Below, piece after piece: positions 16,162 to 25,508 of a stretch of DNA of 64,000 bases. How positions within the stretch are numbered: the first letter of the stretch is position 1; the number at the start of each line of letters is the position of its first letter. The translations under genes were made by a program, and so were the position numbers. The notes below the pieces were generated by a model. That model ran no database searches and was not told where the DNA came from. It was given only the letters and a program-made list of their open reading frames with translations. Source of the stretch: Variovorax saccharolyticus (GTDB lineage Bacteria > Pseudomonadota > Gammaproteobacteria > Burkholderiales > Burkholderiaceae_C); NCBI RefSeq assembly GCF_030316765.1, contig NZ_JASZYT010000019.1:1-64000 (forward strand), given 5' to 3'.

Positions 16162-16935
16162 TCAGTCTTCCAGGTCGACCCAGGCGGGGGCGTGGTCGCT
16201 CGCGCCCTCCATGCCGCGCACGGCGCGATCGACCCCGGCGCCACGCATGCGCGAGGCTGTGGACGGATTGAGCAGCAGGTGGTCGATGCGCATGCCGGCG
16301 TCTCGCGGCCACCTGTTGCGCAGGTAGCTCCAGAACGTGTAGAGCGACTTGTCGGGTGACTGCCGGCTCAGCGCATCCGTCCAGCCGGCGTCGAGAAGCT
16401 GCTGGTAGGCCGCCCGGGGCTCGGGCTGCAAAAGCGCGTTGTCCTTGAAGGAACGGGTCGCATAGATGTCCGCATCGGTCGGCACCACGTTGAAGTCGCC
16501 TGCCAGCACGACCGGGTGGCCCGTTGCGAGGAGCGAGGCCGCATGCCGGTTGAAGCGTTCGAACCACTGCATCTTGTAGGCGAACTTGGGACCGGGCTGC
16601 GGGTTGCCATTGGGCATGTAGCAGCAGCCGATGACGATGCCGTCGACCGCCGCCTCGAGATACCGGGCCTGTCGATCGGCGGAATCGCCGGGGAGACTGC
16701 GACGAATCTCGAGCGGTGGATCGCCCTTGGCCAGGATGGCGACGCCGTTCCATGCCTTCTGACCGACGACCAGGGCCTCATAGCCGGCAGAGCGCAGCTG
16801 TTCGCGAGGAAACTCGGAGGCGAAACATTTCAACTCCTGCAAACACACCACATCCGGCGCCGTCACGTCGAGCCATGCCAGCAACGGCCCGATGCGCTTG
16901 CGCACATCGTCGATGTTGTAGGTTGCAACTCGCAT
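16162..16935 (-). CDS. xthA: Exodeoxyribonuclease III (AP endonuclease)
   Basis: 257 residues, the normal length for ExoIII. Motifs in order: MRVATYNIDDVRKRI (Asn 7 of the active site), VCLQELK (metal-binding Glu), GVAILAK, GDFNVVPTDADIY (catalytic Asp/Asn), RIDHLLLNP, and the final SDHAPAWVDLE (catalytic Asp-His). It cleaves abasic sites and degrades 3' ends in base-excision repair. It lies about 0.9 kb from ku, which may mean a small DNA-repair neighbourhood, though they are on opposite strands. Confidence 0.92.
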   Translation of the reverse strand: MRVATYNIDDVRKRIGPLLAWLDVTAPDVVCLQELKCFASEFPREQLRSAGYEALVVGQKAWNGVAILAKGDPPLEIRRSLPGDSADRQARYLEAAVDGIVIGCCYMPNGNPQPGPKFAYKMQWFERFNRHAASLLATGHPVVLAGDFNVVPTDADIYATRSFKDNALLQPEPRAAYQQLLDAGWTDALSRQSPDKSLYTFWSYLRNRWPRDAGMRIDHLLLNPSTASRMRGAGVDRAVRGMEGASDHAPAWVDLED

Positions 16936-17412
16936 GGGTGCCCGTCATCCTGGCTGGTGCCGGCCCGGTGCGCGCGCCCGAGCGGCGTCGTCTGCCGTGA
17001 GGGCCTGCCACGTGTCGCCGGCCCGCGGCACCAGCCGCCTTGCGGACGGCAGCGCCCTGGGTCGCCTGACCGGGATCCTGGCGCCCGCGGGCGGGTGCCC
17101 GGCTCCCCGCTCGACGTGCGTATGAGGGGACTTGCTCATGGCACCAGCATGACAGGTGCCTGGCGCCGTGGCGTAGGCGACGACCCCGATCGCTCCGCCC
17201 CTCGTGTCATCGGCAGCCCCCGACGACGCGCTCAAGCAGAACCTTGTCGATCAGCCGGCAGCCGTTGCAGCCATCGGGCGAGGGGCGAGGTGCAAGGCAC
17301 GGTCCAGCCCGCCATGGGCGGCGGCCTCTGCTGACTGTCATGAAGGTTGACAGGGACTGCCGCCAATGGCCTACGCAGGAGGCGGCGAGTTCGGCCGAGG
17401 CTGCGTCCACAC
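16936..17412. other. Intergenic region between xthA and the ku operon
   Basis: About 475 bases between divergent genes, so it should contain promoters for both. I see no supported coding frame. Confidence 0.4.
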
Positions 17413-17778
17413 ATGCCACACCCCTCCTCACTCCCGTTGCGCAGGCTGGCGGTCCACGTCGAGGAGGCGCGTGCTGGCGCTTTTCGCTGGGTCCTCAGCG
17501 AGCTCGACGACTCCGACGCGCTCGTGACGCTGCAACGTGCGGGAACGGCCGCCGGGACCTACCACGCCGCCATGGCCCAGGGACTGCGCGCGCTCGAGGC
17601 GCTCATCGACGACCTCGACATCGGCCCGCGCCTCGAAGACGTGGCAGATTCAGATTCACAGGCCGCAGCCGACGCGTTGCCGGCCGATGCGGAGAGGGAC
17701 GCGGCCGTGCCGCAGCGCCCGAAGCCGAGCTCCCCCAGCGGTCGCCGATCCGCGTTCGGCTTCGGATTGCCCTCCTGA
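17413..17778 (+). CDS. Hypothetical protein upstream of ku
   Basis: 121 residues from ATG 17413 (MPHPSSLPLRRLAVHVEEAR). Residues 10-85 are helical and end in LRALEALIDDLDIGPR; the tail is Pro/Ser/Asp-rich and probably disordered. Its stop lies 24 bases before the ku start, so the two are likely co-transcribed. No family recognised. I trimmed the Arg-rich upstream extension as non-coding. Confidence 0.6.
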   Translation: MPHPSSLPLRRLAVHVEEARAGAFRWVLSELDDSDALVTLQRAGTAAGTYHAAMAQGLRALEALIDDLDIGPRLEDVADSDSQAAADALPADAERDAAVPQRPKPSSPSGRRSAFGFGLPS

Positions 17779-17802
17779 TTTCACACTCAAGGAACGATAC
17801 CC

Positions 17803-18732
17803 ATGGCCACTGGCAGCAGAACCCTCTGGAAGGGCGCCATCACCTTCGGACTGGTGCACATCCCGGTGGGGCTTCATACGGCGACCACCGAGCAGGGCGT
17901 GGACTTCGACTGGCTCGACAAGCGCAGCATGGACCCCGTGGGCTACAAGCGGATCAACAAGAAGACGGGCAAGGAGATCACCAAGGAGAACATCGTCAAA
18001 GGGGTCGCGTACGAAGACGGCAAGTACGTGATCATCTCGCCCGAGGAGATCGAAGCCGTTTATCCGCGCACCACGCAGACGATCGAGATTCAGCGCTTCA
18101 TCGAAGCAAACGAGATCCCTTTCGTCTACCTTGAGCGTCCCTACTACGTGGCCCCGATCAACAAGGGTCAAAAGGTCTATGCGCTTCTGCGCGAGGCGCT
18201 TGTCAAGACCGGCAAGGTCGGTCTGGCGAAGGTGGTCATCGCCACCAAGCAACACCTTGCCGTTCTGGTCCCCTCGGGCCAGGCGCTCGTGTTGAACCTG
18301 CTGCGCTGGGGCGACGAGGTGAAATCACTGGCCGATCTGGACCTGCCCGCCGACGGGATCAAGGGTGCGAAAATCACCCCCGCGGAGATGAAGATGGCCG
18401 AGCAGCTGGTCGACGAGATGACCGGTCGCTGGGAGCCCACGGACTTCAAGGACGAGTTCAAGCACGCGGTGATGAAGATCGTCGACCAGAAAGTCAAGGC
18501 GGGCGACACGGAGACCGTGATCCAGCCGGAGGAGGAGGCACCGCAGGAGAACGCGAACGTGATCGACCTCACGGCGCTGCTGCAGCGCAGCCTCAAGGGT
18601 GGGAAGTCCGGCAGCGAGAAGGGCGCAAGGAACGCCGAAGGCGCCACCGCACCCCAGGGAAAGGCCAAGCCCCATTCGGGCACGAAGACAGCCGCCAAGG
18701 CCGCAGGGAAAAGGTCGCGCAAAGCGGCCTGA
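17803..18732 (+). CDS. ku: Bacterial Ku, DNA end-binding protein of NHEJ
   Basis: 309 residues. The core (about 1-255) has the family opening SRTLWKGAITFGLVHIPVGL, then VGYKRINKKTGKEI, IEIQRFIEANEIPFVYLERP and VLVPSGQALVLNLLRWGDEV. Residues about 255-309 form a Lys/Ala-rich basic tail like those that help Ku slide inward on DNA. Ku forms a ring dimer on double-strand breaks and recruits LigD; no ligase gene lies in this window. A short gene precedes it in the same operon. Confidence 0.95.
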   Translation: MATGSRTLWKGAITFGLVHIPVGLHTATTEQGVDFDWLDKRSMDPVGYKRINKKTGKEITKENIVKGVAYEDGKYVIISPEEIEAVYPRTTQTIEIQRFIEANEIPFVYLERPYYVAPINKGQKVYALLREALVKTGKVGLAKVVIATKQHLAVLVPSGQALVLNLLRWGDEVKSLADLDLPADGIKGAKITPAEMKMAEQLVDEMTGRWEPTDFKDEFKHAVMKIVDQKVKAGDTETVIQPEEEAPQENANVIDLTALLQRSLKGGKSGSEKGARNAEGATAPQGKAKPHSGTKTAAKAAGKRSRKAA

Positions 18733-18864
18733 TACGGGTGGAGCCTCCCCGCAGTTGACTGTGAGGGTACAGGTCGACCGCTGCTGCTGCATCCGCGCCC
18801 GAGGGAAGGGAGCGCCCTGCGTCCGATCCCGGCGCCGGGGAGCGTTCAATGCCGCCGCGACCAC

Positions 18865-19968
18865 TCAATGGCCAGGTCGAAGCCTCCCGGCGCCGTGCGC
18901 CGAAATCGTGGACTCGATCGCCCGCCGGATGCGGCGAAACACCGCGCGGCTGTCAAAATCCTTGACCGATGCGCGCACTTCCTTGCGCGGCGGCAAGAGC
19001 GCAGGTTGAGCGACCACCATCTGAAGCCTTTCGGTCAGCGCCGAGCCATTGCCCAGTGGGACCAGCCAGCCGTTCTTTCCCGATCGGATGATTTCCGACG
19101 GACCCGACGAACAGTCCGTGCTGATGCAGGGGATGCCGTGCGCCATCGCCTCGATCAACACCATCGGGAAACCCTCATAGGCCGAGCACAGGACGAGCAC
19201 ATCCACCTGCCCCAGCGCCTCCCAGGGCTTCTCGCGCCATCCCAGCCACTCGATCCGCCGCGCAATGCCGAGCTCGGCTGCCAGGGCGCCAAGTTGCTCG
19301 TCATCGTCGCGGCGAAAGCCGGTTCCGGCGATCTGGAGGCGCCAGTCTCCCTCCACACGTGCGAGCGCACGCAGAAGGTCGTCGGTCCTTTTTTGTCCGC
19401 CCATCATGGCGCGGCCGACATAGGCAATGCGCAGCGGGCCCTGCTGCGAGCGTTCGCAGAGTTCGACGGCCGCCATGGGCGTGCCGTTGTGGACCAGATG
19501 GACGCTCTCGCGGCGCACCCCGGGCAGCGCCGCCGTCGCCTGCGCGATCTCGCTGCTGATGCACAGATGGCTTTGCGCATGCCGTAGCAGACTCGTTCTC
19601 TGCTTGAGCGCGTTGGAGAAATGGAGCCATGCCACGACGGGACGCCGCAGACCCGTGAGCGCCAGCGCGACCTTGACCAACGCGATGGTGGAACTGTAGA
19701 TCACGACCACGGCGTCCGGTGCTCGGGACCGGCAGGCTCGGGCGATCGCCGGGATACCGCGAAGGGCCTGCCACTTGAGCGAGGGCGAGCCATCTTCGAG
19801 TTCCGTGTAGTCCAGGCCCTCGTGCCACCTTCCATCGGCGGTGCTCGCGCACAGCGCGAGCACCCGCACGAGATCTCCGTTGGAACAGGCCTCTTGGGCC
19901 AACGAGCGGATGCAGGTCTCGATGCCGCCCCGACCTGTCAGCGTACCAACGACGATAAGAATTTCCAT
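18865..19968 (-). CDS. GT4-family glycosyltransferase, LPS-type
   Basis: 367 residues from ATG 19968 (MEILIVVGTLTGRGGIETCI). It is a GT-B enzyme: the N-terminal Rossmann domain has GGIE, and the C-terminal donor-binding domain has RIAYVGRAMMGGQKRTDDLL, CSAYEGFPMVLIEAMAHGIP and STDCSSGPSEIIRSG. The CxSGP..II signature resembles LPS 1,6-galactosyltransferases (WaaB/RfaB), but the sugar cannot be assigned. Upstream in-frame residues look non-coding. No other cell-surface polysaccharide genes are nearby. Confidence 0.85.
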   Translation of the reverse strand: MEILIVVGTLTGRGGIETCIRSLAQEACSNGDLVRVLALCASTADGRWHEGLDYTELEDGSPSLKWQALRGIPAIARACRSRAPDAVVVIYSSTIALVKVALALTGLRRPVVAWLHFSNALKQRTSLLRHAQSHLCISSEIAQATAALPGVRRESVHLVHNGTPMAAVELCERSQQGPLRIAYVGRAMMGGQKRTDDLLRALARVEGDWRLQIAGTGFRRDDDEQLGALAAELGIARRIEWLGWREKPWEALGQVDVLVLCSAYEGFPMVLIEAMAHGIPCISTDCSSGPSEIIRSGKNGWLVPLGNGSALTERLQMVVAQPALLPPRKEVRASVKDFDSRAVFRRIRRAIESTISAHGAGRLRPGH

Positions 19969-20829
19969 GAAAGCGGGCGAATAGGGGGCGATGCGATGGC
20001 GGCCCGAAGCCGGGCCGGATGGTCTGCGCAGCGACCCTGCTGTGTGGCGCCCCTCCGAGTGAAGCACCAGTTTGTCGTCTGCGCCCTTGCGCCCCATCGG
20101 AGCGGCGCGCAGGAGGCTGTAGGCGAGAAGCCCTTTGTCTTGCTGTCCGCGTGGTGCAACCGAGGCAGATGATGCGAATGATTCCCGTGACGACGATCGA
20201 TGCCTGTTGGGGGAGGGGCGGGCGGCGGGCGCGTGTCTCCCGCTGCCCGACGCGCAGCGGCAAGGCGGCAGTTGGTGCATCTCCGCCGAAGCGGCAGCCT
20301 TGCTCTTCTCGTCGTGACCGGTGATCCATATCCGCAGCCGTGTGCGCGCTTCGTGTCACGACTCGCGCAAGGCCGCGATGGCCTGCTGCGTCGGTGGCGA
20401 GCCCCCAGCCGCCTTGTGACCGACGCGCGCATCGCTTTTGCCGCGGCGCGCACCGCTTCGGGTCACTTTTCGTGCACGCTGGCGTCGAATTCCAGCCTTT
20501 CGCTCTCCGGCCCACTGCGCATGGGGCTGGGTGCAGTGCGGACCCGCAGCGCCACCCGCGACAGACTGCGCGAGGATTGGTGCGAGCGCCCCGGTCGACG
20601 TGGACGATGCGCGTTGCCTTCGTCTTCGCTTTGTTGCGGGACCGCGGCCGGGCTTGCGTCGGAAGGATCTGGATCGGCATCGCCGACCCGCCGCCAAGGC
20701 CAAGTCTCGGGCATCCGGCTGACAGGCAGGTCGCACCACGCCGGTTAAGGTGCCTCGTCAGCCCCCGCGGAAGCCGACGCCGGCACTGCGACGCTCCCAC
20801 CTTGCCGCCCCCTTCCAGGAGCAGATCGA
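19969..20829. other. Long intergenic region without a supported gene
   Basis: About 860 bases. Several long overlapping open frames exist on both strands, but they are Arg/Ser/Pro-rich with no motif. I see no RNA gene or repeat. It contains promoters for the divergent glycosyltransferase and 86-aa genes. Confidence 0.4.
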
Positions 20830-21090
20830 ATGACCGAAAATTACCGCCGCCTCGCCGTCTTCGTCGACAGCCCGACTGCACACCACTACCTTTGGGTGGT
20901 CCTTGAAAGCACGGACGATCCCGCCGTCTGGCTCGACCTCGAGACCGGTGAAGAAACGTTCAGCTCGTGGATCGAAGCGCACGAGGCCGGCAACGAGGCG
21001 CTGCTGGCCTACGTCGAGGACGAGATCGTCGGCCCGGTCATCTCCGTCCAGGAAAACGACGAAGACGAGGACGCGGATGACCGTTCCTGA
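20830..21090 (+). CDS. Small acidic hypothetical protein (86 aa)
   Basis: Starts at ATG 20830 with CAGGAGC 8 bases upstream. The protein (MTENYRRLAVFVDSPTAHHY) looks like a compact alpha/beta domain with an acidic end (NDEDEDADDRS). No family recognised. The HAD phosphatase gene starts 45 bases after its stop, so they may share a transcript. Confidence 0.65.
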   Translation: MTENYRRLAVFVDSPTAHHYLWVVLESTDDPAVWLDLETGEETFSSWIEAHEAGNEALLAYVEDEIVGPVISVQENDEDEDADDRS

Positions 21091-21135
21091 TCCTGGCCCG
21101 GTCCTTCGCTGGCCGGCCCCGCTTCCGAGGCCCCT

Positions 21136-21801
21136 GTGCGCATCACGCTGAAGGCCGTCCTGCTCGATGTCGATGGCACGCTGCTCGACAGCAATGACGC
21201 GCATGCGCGCAGCTGGGTCGAGGTGTTGCAGCGCCACGGCCACGATTGCACCTATGCCCAGGTTCGGCCGCTCATCGGCAAGGGCGGCGACAAGCTGCTG
21301 CCCGAACTTACCGGGATCCAACAAGATCACCCCACCCATGCAGCGATCCTGGAGGAACGCACCGCGCTGTTCGTGGAGCGCTATCTGCCGACCCTGAGGC
21401 CTACGCACGGCGCGCGGACGCTGCTTGAGCGCCTGCGAGGCGAAGGCTTGCAGCTGATCGTGGCGACGTCGGCGGGCGACGAGCTGGACGTGTTGCTTCA
21501 ACAGGCCGGTGTTGCCGATCTCATCGAGCACGCGGCGACTTCGGAGGACGCCAAGCACTCGAAGCCCGATCCCGACATCGTCGACGCGGCGCTCAGAAAG
21601 ACCGGCGCGCAGGCGCGGCATGTGGTCATGCTCGGCGACACGCCGTACGACATCGAGGCGGCGCGCCGCGCCGGCGTGGCCACCCTCATCGTTCGCTGTG
21701 GCGGCTGGTGGAAGGACAGCGACTTTGGCAACGCGATGGGTGTCTACGACGACCCTGCGGCGCTGCTGTCCAAGTGGCCGGAGCCCTGGCTATCTCCGTG
21801 A
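21136..21801 (+). CDS. HAD-superfamily phosphatase (phosphoglycolate phosphatase-like)
   Basis: 221 residues from GTG 21136. Motif I is VLLDVDGTLLDSN (nucleophile and acid/base Asp), motif II is VATSAG, motif III Lys is in HSKPDPDI, and motif IV is MLGDTPYDIEAARRAG. A helical cap lies between motifs I and II, as in subfamily IA (beta-phosphoglucomutase/Gph-like). The substrate is unknown. The alternative start codon is chosen because homologues begin right before the motif I strand. Confidence 0.88.
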   Translation: MRITLKAVLLDVDGTLLDSNDAHARSWVEVLQRHGHDCTYAQVRPLIGKGGDKLLPELTGIQQDHPTHAAILEERTALFVERYLPTLRPTHGARTLLERLRGEGLQLIVATSAGDELDVLLQQAGVADLIEHAATSEDAKHSKPDPDIVDAALRKTGAQARHVVMLGDTPYDIEAARRAGVATLIVRCGGWWKDSDFGNAMGVYDDPAALLSKWPEPWLSP

Positions 21802-22439
21802 GACGATGCCTGTGCGGTTGCCGCGGTCGCAACCGGCCCGTGATCCCTTCACATGGTGTGCGAGTCTCAATTGTTGAGCGGGGGGCAGGGGCTGACAGCT
21901 GGGCCGCAGCGGATGGCGCGCTGTCCCGAACCTGCAGGCCTGCGGCATCCTCCCGCCGGGCCGATCCGGCTGCGGATTCAACCGGTCGATGCAACAAATT
22001 CGCTGAGCCTCTCCGCAGAGGCAGGGAAGCCGAGCGTCTTTCGCGGCCTCTCGTTCAATTTCTCGCGACCGCTTTGAGTTGACGATGTGAGAACCTGAGA
22101 TGTCCGTGCCCTTCAGAATGTGCTGCCTGAGCAATCCATTCCTGTCCTCATGGCTTTCGCGTCGCCATCGATGACACCATGGCGTGATGAGGTTTTGGCG
22201 CCCAGAGTCCGACACGAAGGCTGTGAAGCCGCTCTACTTGGCTCAGGTCCTCGGGCTCGAGTTGTCTCGTCCTGCGCCGACGCCCAACGGGTTCGGGGGC
22301 CCGACGCCGACACGGTTCAAGTATTCGACCGTCCGTCGCGCAACGTGCTCTGGGAAGGCTGGCAGGCACCGCTCCCAATGCTCGGAGGCTCGTCAAACGA
22401 TACCTCGCGCAGCGTCCCTTGGGGACACCGCGAAGAAGC
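21802..22439. other. Intergenic region without a supported gene
   Basis: About 640 bases downstream of the HAD gene. No frame shows coding character; parts may be eroded sequence leading into the DUF3471-like remnant. Confidence 0.35.
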
Positions 22440-22683
22440 GGATTTCGCCGCCGCTTCCGGTTGCGGAGTTGGCGATTGTCGTTGGTCACTTCGAACTCAG
22501 ACCCGATTTCATCATCGCCATCATCGAAGAAGGCGACCGTCTCTTCACCCAGGCGACCCAACCGGCGCGCGCGAATCGTTGATGCGGTACTCCTGCAGGT
22601 CGGATGCTCAACTTGCCATCGTGGTGGGTGCGGGTGGCCGTGCAACGCAGTTGGTACTGCACGCAGGGGCCGCGACCATGTAG
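22440..22683 (+). pseudogene. Frameshifted remnant of a DUF3471-type C-terminal domain
   Basis: Two different reading frames give pieces of one domain. The first reads VVGHFELRPDFIIAIIEEGD then RLFTQATQPA, and the second reads SDAQLAIVVGAGGRATQLVL HAG. DUF3471 domains, found at the ends of serine-hydrolase proteins, contain just this order (VGxYELxPGF, EGDRLFxQATGQ, then DAQLTFxxDxxGRATxLVLHQ). The loss of frame between the halves and absence of the upstream catalytic domain mark it as decayed. Exact ends are approximate. Confidence 0.6.
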
Positions 22684-22786
22684 CGAGGTGCTTCGACGAA
22701 AGGGTACCAACCTGATAGGCTGCATGGTCAGCATCGGACGTCCACCTGGCCGGCCGGTGTTGACTTATGGAAAGGAAATCGAGGGA

Positions 22787-23512
22787 ATGCCGAGCATGTC
22801 GGGTGACGCGAGGCTGACAGCTGGATTCAAGGAACAGTACTCGCCCTACAGTTCGGAATACTTGCTCAAACGCAGGGCGCTTGGTAGCGAACTGGCAAGC
22901 GAAGCGCATGACGCGATTGAGCAGATTTTCAGAGAACGGGGAGAGAATTTTCCGCCCCGTCCGCCATCCTTTGCGCCTGTCGGCGATGGCGCAAGCCCCC
23001 GTCTATGGAGAAGAACCAGCGAATGGGTTGGACGCTTCTTGTTCAGGCCGCGGCGTCCCCTTTGGCGATTTTGTTTGGTCGCGGCGCCTCTGGCCCTTGG
23101 GCCCTCGCTACTCATCAGCGCTCTCATCATTTTGGCGTTGAAGCTCGCGGGGGTTGACTCGCTGCGCTTGTCGCCGAGCTTTGACCCTCAGTTGACCTGG
23201 ACCTGGCTCGCAAGACTTGTGCTCATCGGGCCGATCGTTGAGACCTTCGCTCTGGCGGCCGGCCTTTGGTTTCTGCAGCGCTTCGTCAAGCGGCCGATGC
23301 GTGTGGCGGTCGTCTCTGCTGTTCTATGGGGGGTCGCGCACGGCCTCGATGGCCCGATTCGGACCTTCGGGACCGGGTGGAGCTTCTTCGTGTTCTCGGC
23401 CGCCTACATGTCTTGGAGGCAGCACTCTCGAACCAGTGCGTACTTGGCCGCAGCCATACCCCATAGTTTGGTCAACCTGTGCGTCTTGCTCACCCTTGGC
23501 TTGGCAGATTGA
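22787..23512 (+). CDS. CPBP-like intramembrane protease-related membrane protein
   Basis: About 241 residues. The N-terminal 95 residues are hydrophilic, and the rest has about five membrane helices. Late motifs resemble the CPBP (Abi) family: PIVETFALAAG for motif 1, VLWGVAHG for motif 2 and IPHSLVN for motif 3. Motif 1 has only one of the usual two Glu and lacks the following Arg, so activity is uncertain. A start 9 bases later (ATG 22796) has better spacing to GAGGG and is an alternative. Confidence 0.65.
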   Translation: MPSMSGDARLTAGFKEQYSPYSSEYLLKRRALGSELASEAHDAIEQIFRERGENFPPRPPSFAPVGDGASPRLWRRTSEWVGRFLFRPRRPLWRFCLVAAPLALGPSLLISALIILALKLAGVDSLRLSPSFDPQLTWTWLARLVLIGPIVETFALAAGLWFLQRFVKRPMRVAVVSAVLWGVAHGLDGPIRTFGTGWSFFVFSAAYMSWRQHSRTSAYLAAAIPHSLVNLCVLLTLGLAD

Positions 23513-23682
23513 AGGTCAGCCACCGCGACTTGACCGATTCGATGACTGGCAGAACGCGTCCAGCACCGACGTACCGATGAAACTCTCGTCCGGTCACAGT
23601 GCAGGGGTTCAACCTTGAGACAACTGCATGCGTGGAGAGCGCGTCTACTGGTTTTCGGCGAATCGCTATGGGGGGTTGGGAC

Positions 23683-23868
23683 ATGCCGACTCGCTGGCCA
23701 GGCTGGGCGGTTCTCATCGCGTACTTCCTCCTGCTCGGCCTCGCCGTCATCGTTCTCCGCCCAGACCGCACTCCAGGCGCGTTTCTCGCGTCCACCGGGG
23801 TTCTGAGCCTCGGCCTGCTCGGGATTTGCTGGCTGAAAGGCGAGCCGCCGAAATGGCGCTGGGGATGA
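23683..23868 (+). CDS. Small two-helix membrane protein (61 aa)
   Basis: ATG 23683 follows GGGGGGTTGGG. The product has two hydrophobic helices (WAVLIAYFLLLGLAVIVL and FLASTGVLSLGLLGICWL) separated by a short loop with RPDRTPGA, and ends GEPPKWRWG. No characterised family. The helix-loop-helix layout and ribosome-binding site support a real gene. Confidence 0.6.
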   Translation: MPTRWPGWAVLIAYFLLLGLAVIVLRPDRTPGAFLASTGVLSLGLLGICWLKGEPPKWRWG

Positions 23869-24139
23869 CCGCGACATGTCGGTCGTGACCGCCTTTCCTC
23901 GCGCGTGGCCCACTTCACGGTCACCTGCCTCACCAGGATCGGCCGTTCGAGAGGTGTGCTGAATCCTGGCGACGCGTCTTGGTCGACAACACCCGTCGCC
24001 TTTTTCCCCGCCGGGATCCTCTTCACCGTTGCGGTCCGCGCCGGAGCCGGCTTGACCGGCCTTCGGGTTGGCCCTTCACGAACGCCATGAGGTTGGCGGT
24101 GTCAGCGGCAAACTTTGGCTTTGCCGACCTCGGACCTGT

Positions 24140-24322
24140 TCATCCCTTCCTCTCGTGGAGGCAGGCGCGCACCGCATCGGGCGAATCGCCGACGGCGCGC
24201 ACCGCAAGCCGCAGCTCGGCCTCGGTGCAGCCGAAGGTGAACATCCACGAGCGGACCTCGTGCAGCACGTTCACGTTGATCCGCCGAACGTCGGGCGGGA
24301 TATCGCTGGTTTCGTCGGTCAT
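24140..24322 (-). CDS. DUF3606 protein
   Basis: 60 residues, the typical size for DUF3606. It reads MTDETSDIPPDVRRINVNVL and includes EVRSWMFTFGCTEAELRLAV and VGDSPDAVRACL, matching the family pattern of a DNA-binding-like helix pair with G(V/D)S..AV. GGAGC lies 7 bases before the ATG. Function unknown. Confidence 0.75.
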   Translation of the reverse strand: MTDETSDIPPDVRRINVNVLHEVRSWMFTFGCTEAELRLAVRAVGDSPDAVRACLHERKG

Positions 24323-25249
24323 GTCAGTGCTCCGTCGGTTCTGTTGTCTATATTGCGCTCGGGCGATCCCACCGACCCGTCCGCAGTCGCTGAAGGCGCG
24401 GACGGCGGCCGCCTACGTCTTTGGGTTTGCATCATCGCGCCCGCGCCCGCGCTGCGCAGCCAGCATTGGGCCAAGACCACCCGCGAAACCCGAACCGTCA
24501 GCTGCATTCGCAAGGCGCCGAGGCCGAGGGGGCAACCTGCTGTAGCACAGCGACGCGGTGACCGCCGCGCTGGACCGATTCGAGAACCTCGACCTGACCC
24601 ATACGCAGGTCTTCGCCGTGGCCGGCGAATGGGGAGATCGGCGGGCAGGATCTGAAGGTTCTGCCCGCACACCTAACGAGGTCCGCCCGGTCGATCCCCG
24701 CGGCGGCGATGGGGCGCGGCCCGGGACGGTCATTGACCACCGGGTTCGGGGCAGAACATGAACCGCGGGCCGCTGCGCGTGAAGGCACCGCGAAGGAAGG
24801 CTGACCTCGCGCCCGAGGGCGATCTGGGCGTGCTTATGGCGCACGCGGATCGGCTGCAGGAAGTACTGGAGGCAACAGGTCAGTGCGACCTGAGCGACGA
24901 GCAGAGGCCGGCCGTTCCCGCGCCCGCGACCGATTCAATCGGTGGCAAGTCAATCTGGAGTTCGGGCAGCGTGACGTTGTGCGGCTGCCCAAGCCGTCTC
25001 CAAGCCCGGGTCGGGCGCGCGGAGCCCGAGAACGCCGAGGCGCCCCGCCGCTCGGCACCGAGGTGGAGGGCTTGCAGGCGGGGCCACGGGGGCGCCCGGG
25101 CGCGCGATTGGCGCATCCCGGTGGCGGTCGAGGTGGTCGGCGAACTGCCCAGAGAAGCGATTGCAGCGCTTCGCCTACAGCGCGTGCGAAAAAACGGGCC
25201 CAGACTGAAACGCCGAAGCAACCGCTCGGATTGCGCCCTGGAGGATCCG
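24323..25249. other. Long region without a supported gene
   Basis: About 925 bases. A plus-strand frame from 24758 has a reasonable N terminus (GVLMAHADRLQEVLEATGQ) but degenerates into Arg-rich sequence, so a decayed gene is possible. This marks the approximate left edge of the mobile-element block. Confidence 0.35.
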
Positions 25250-25390
25250 ATGGAACTCTCGCCCCTGTTTATCGGCGTGTTCGGCAGTAAGTGGCTCGAC
25301 GACTTCCTGTTCGGGTCGGTTGCGTTTGCCGTGTTTGTGGCCACCGTCCTTGCCGTCAGCGCGCTCGATGTGGCGGAGCAGGAAGCCTGA
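25250..25390 (+). CDS. Small single-pass membrane protein (46 aa)
   Basis: ATG 25250 follows GGAGGATCCG, a strong ribosome-binding site. The product starts MELSPLFIGVFGSKWLDDFL and has one helix (FGSVAFAVFVATVLAVSAL) with a short acidic tail. No family recognised. It is the first gene upstream of the exported-protein pair at 25509-26341. Confidence 0.5.
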   Translation: MELSPLFIGVFGSKWLDDFLFGSVAFAVFVATVLAVSALDVAEQEA

Positions 25391-25490
25391 AGCCCTGACG
25401 CGAGGCCCCGGACGTCCGCAGCCTCCGGCTGACCTCTGGGAGGAGGACTCCCACGCGGCAGGAGGAAAGCTGCGTAAAGTCGAAACAAAA

Positions 25491-25507
25491 GTAGTACATA
25501 TAACTAC
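25491..25507. promoter_or_regulatory. Operator-like dyad GTAGT-N7-ACTAC
   Basis: A perfect 5-bp inverted repeat with a 7-base AT-only centre apart from one C (acatata) lies 1 base before ATG 25509. The whole stretch 25474-25510 is much richer in A and T than its surroundings. The position over the translation start region suggests a regulator binding site or a -10 element. Inferred from symmetry and composition only. Confidence 0.45.
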
Positions 25508-25508
25508 A

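Noticed and set aside
19969..20829. Frames of 80-180 codons between the glycosyltransferase and the 86-aa gene
   Set aside because: All overlap each other on both strands, are Arg/Ser-rich and lack ribosome-binding sites or motifs.
24758..25390. A 210-codon plus-strand frame
   Set aside because: Only its last 46 codons have a strong ribosome-binding site and coding character; the middle is Arg/Gly-rich. I kept the short 3' gene only.
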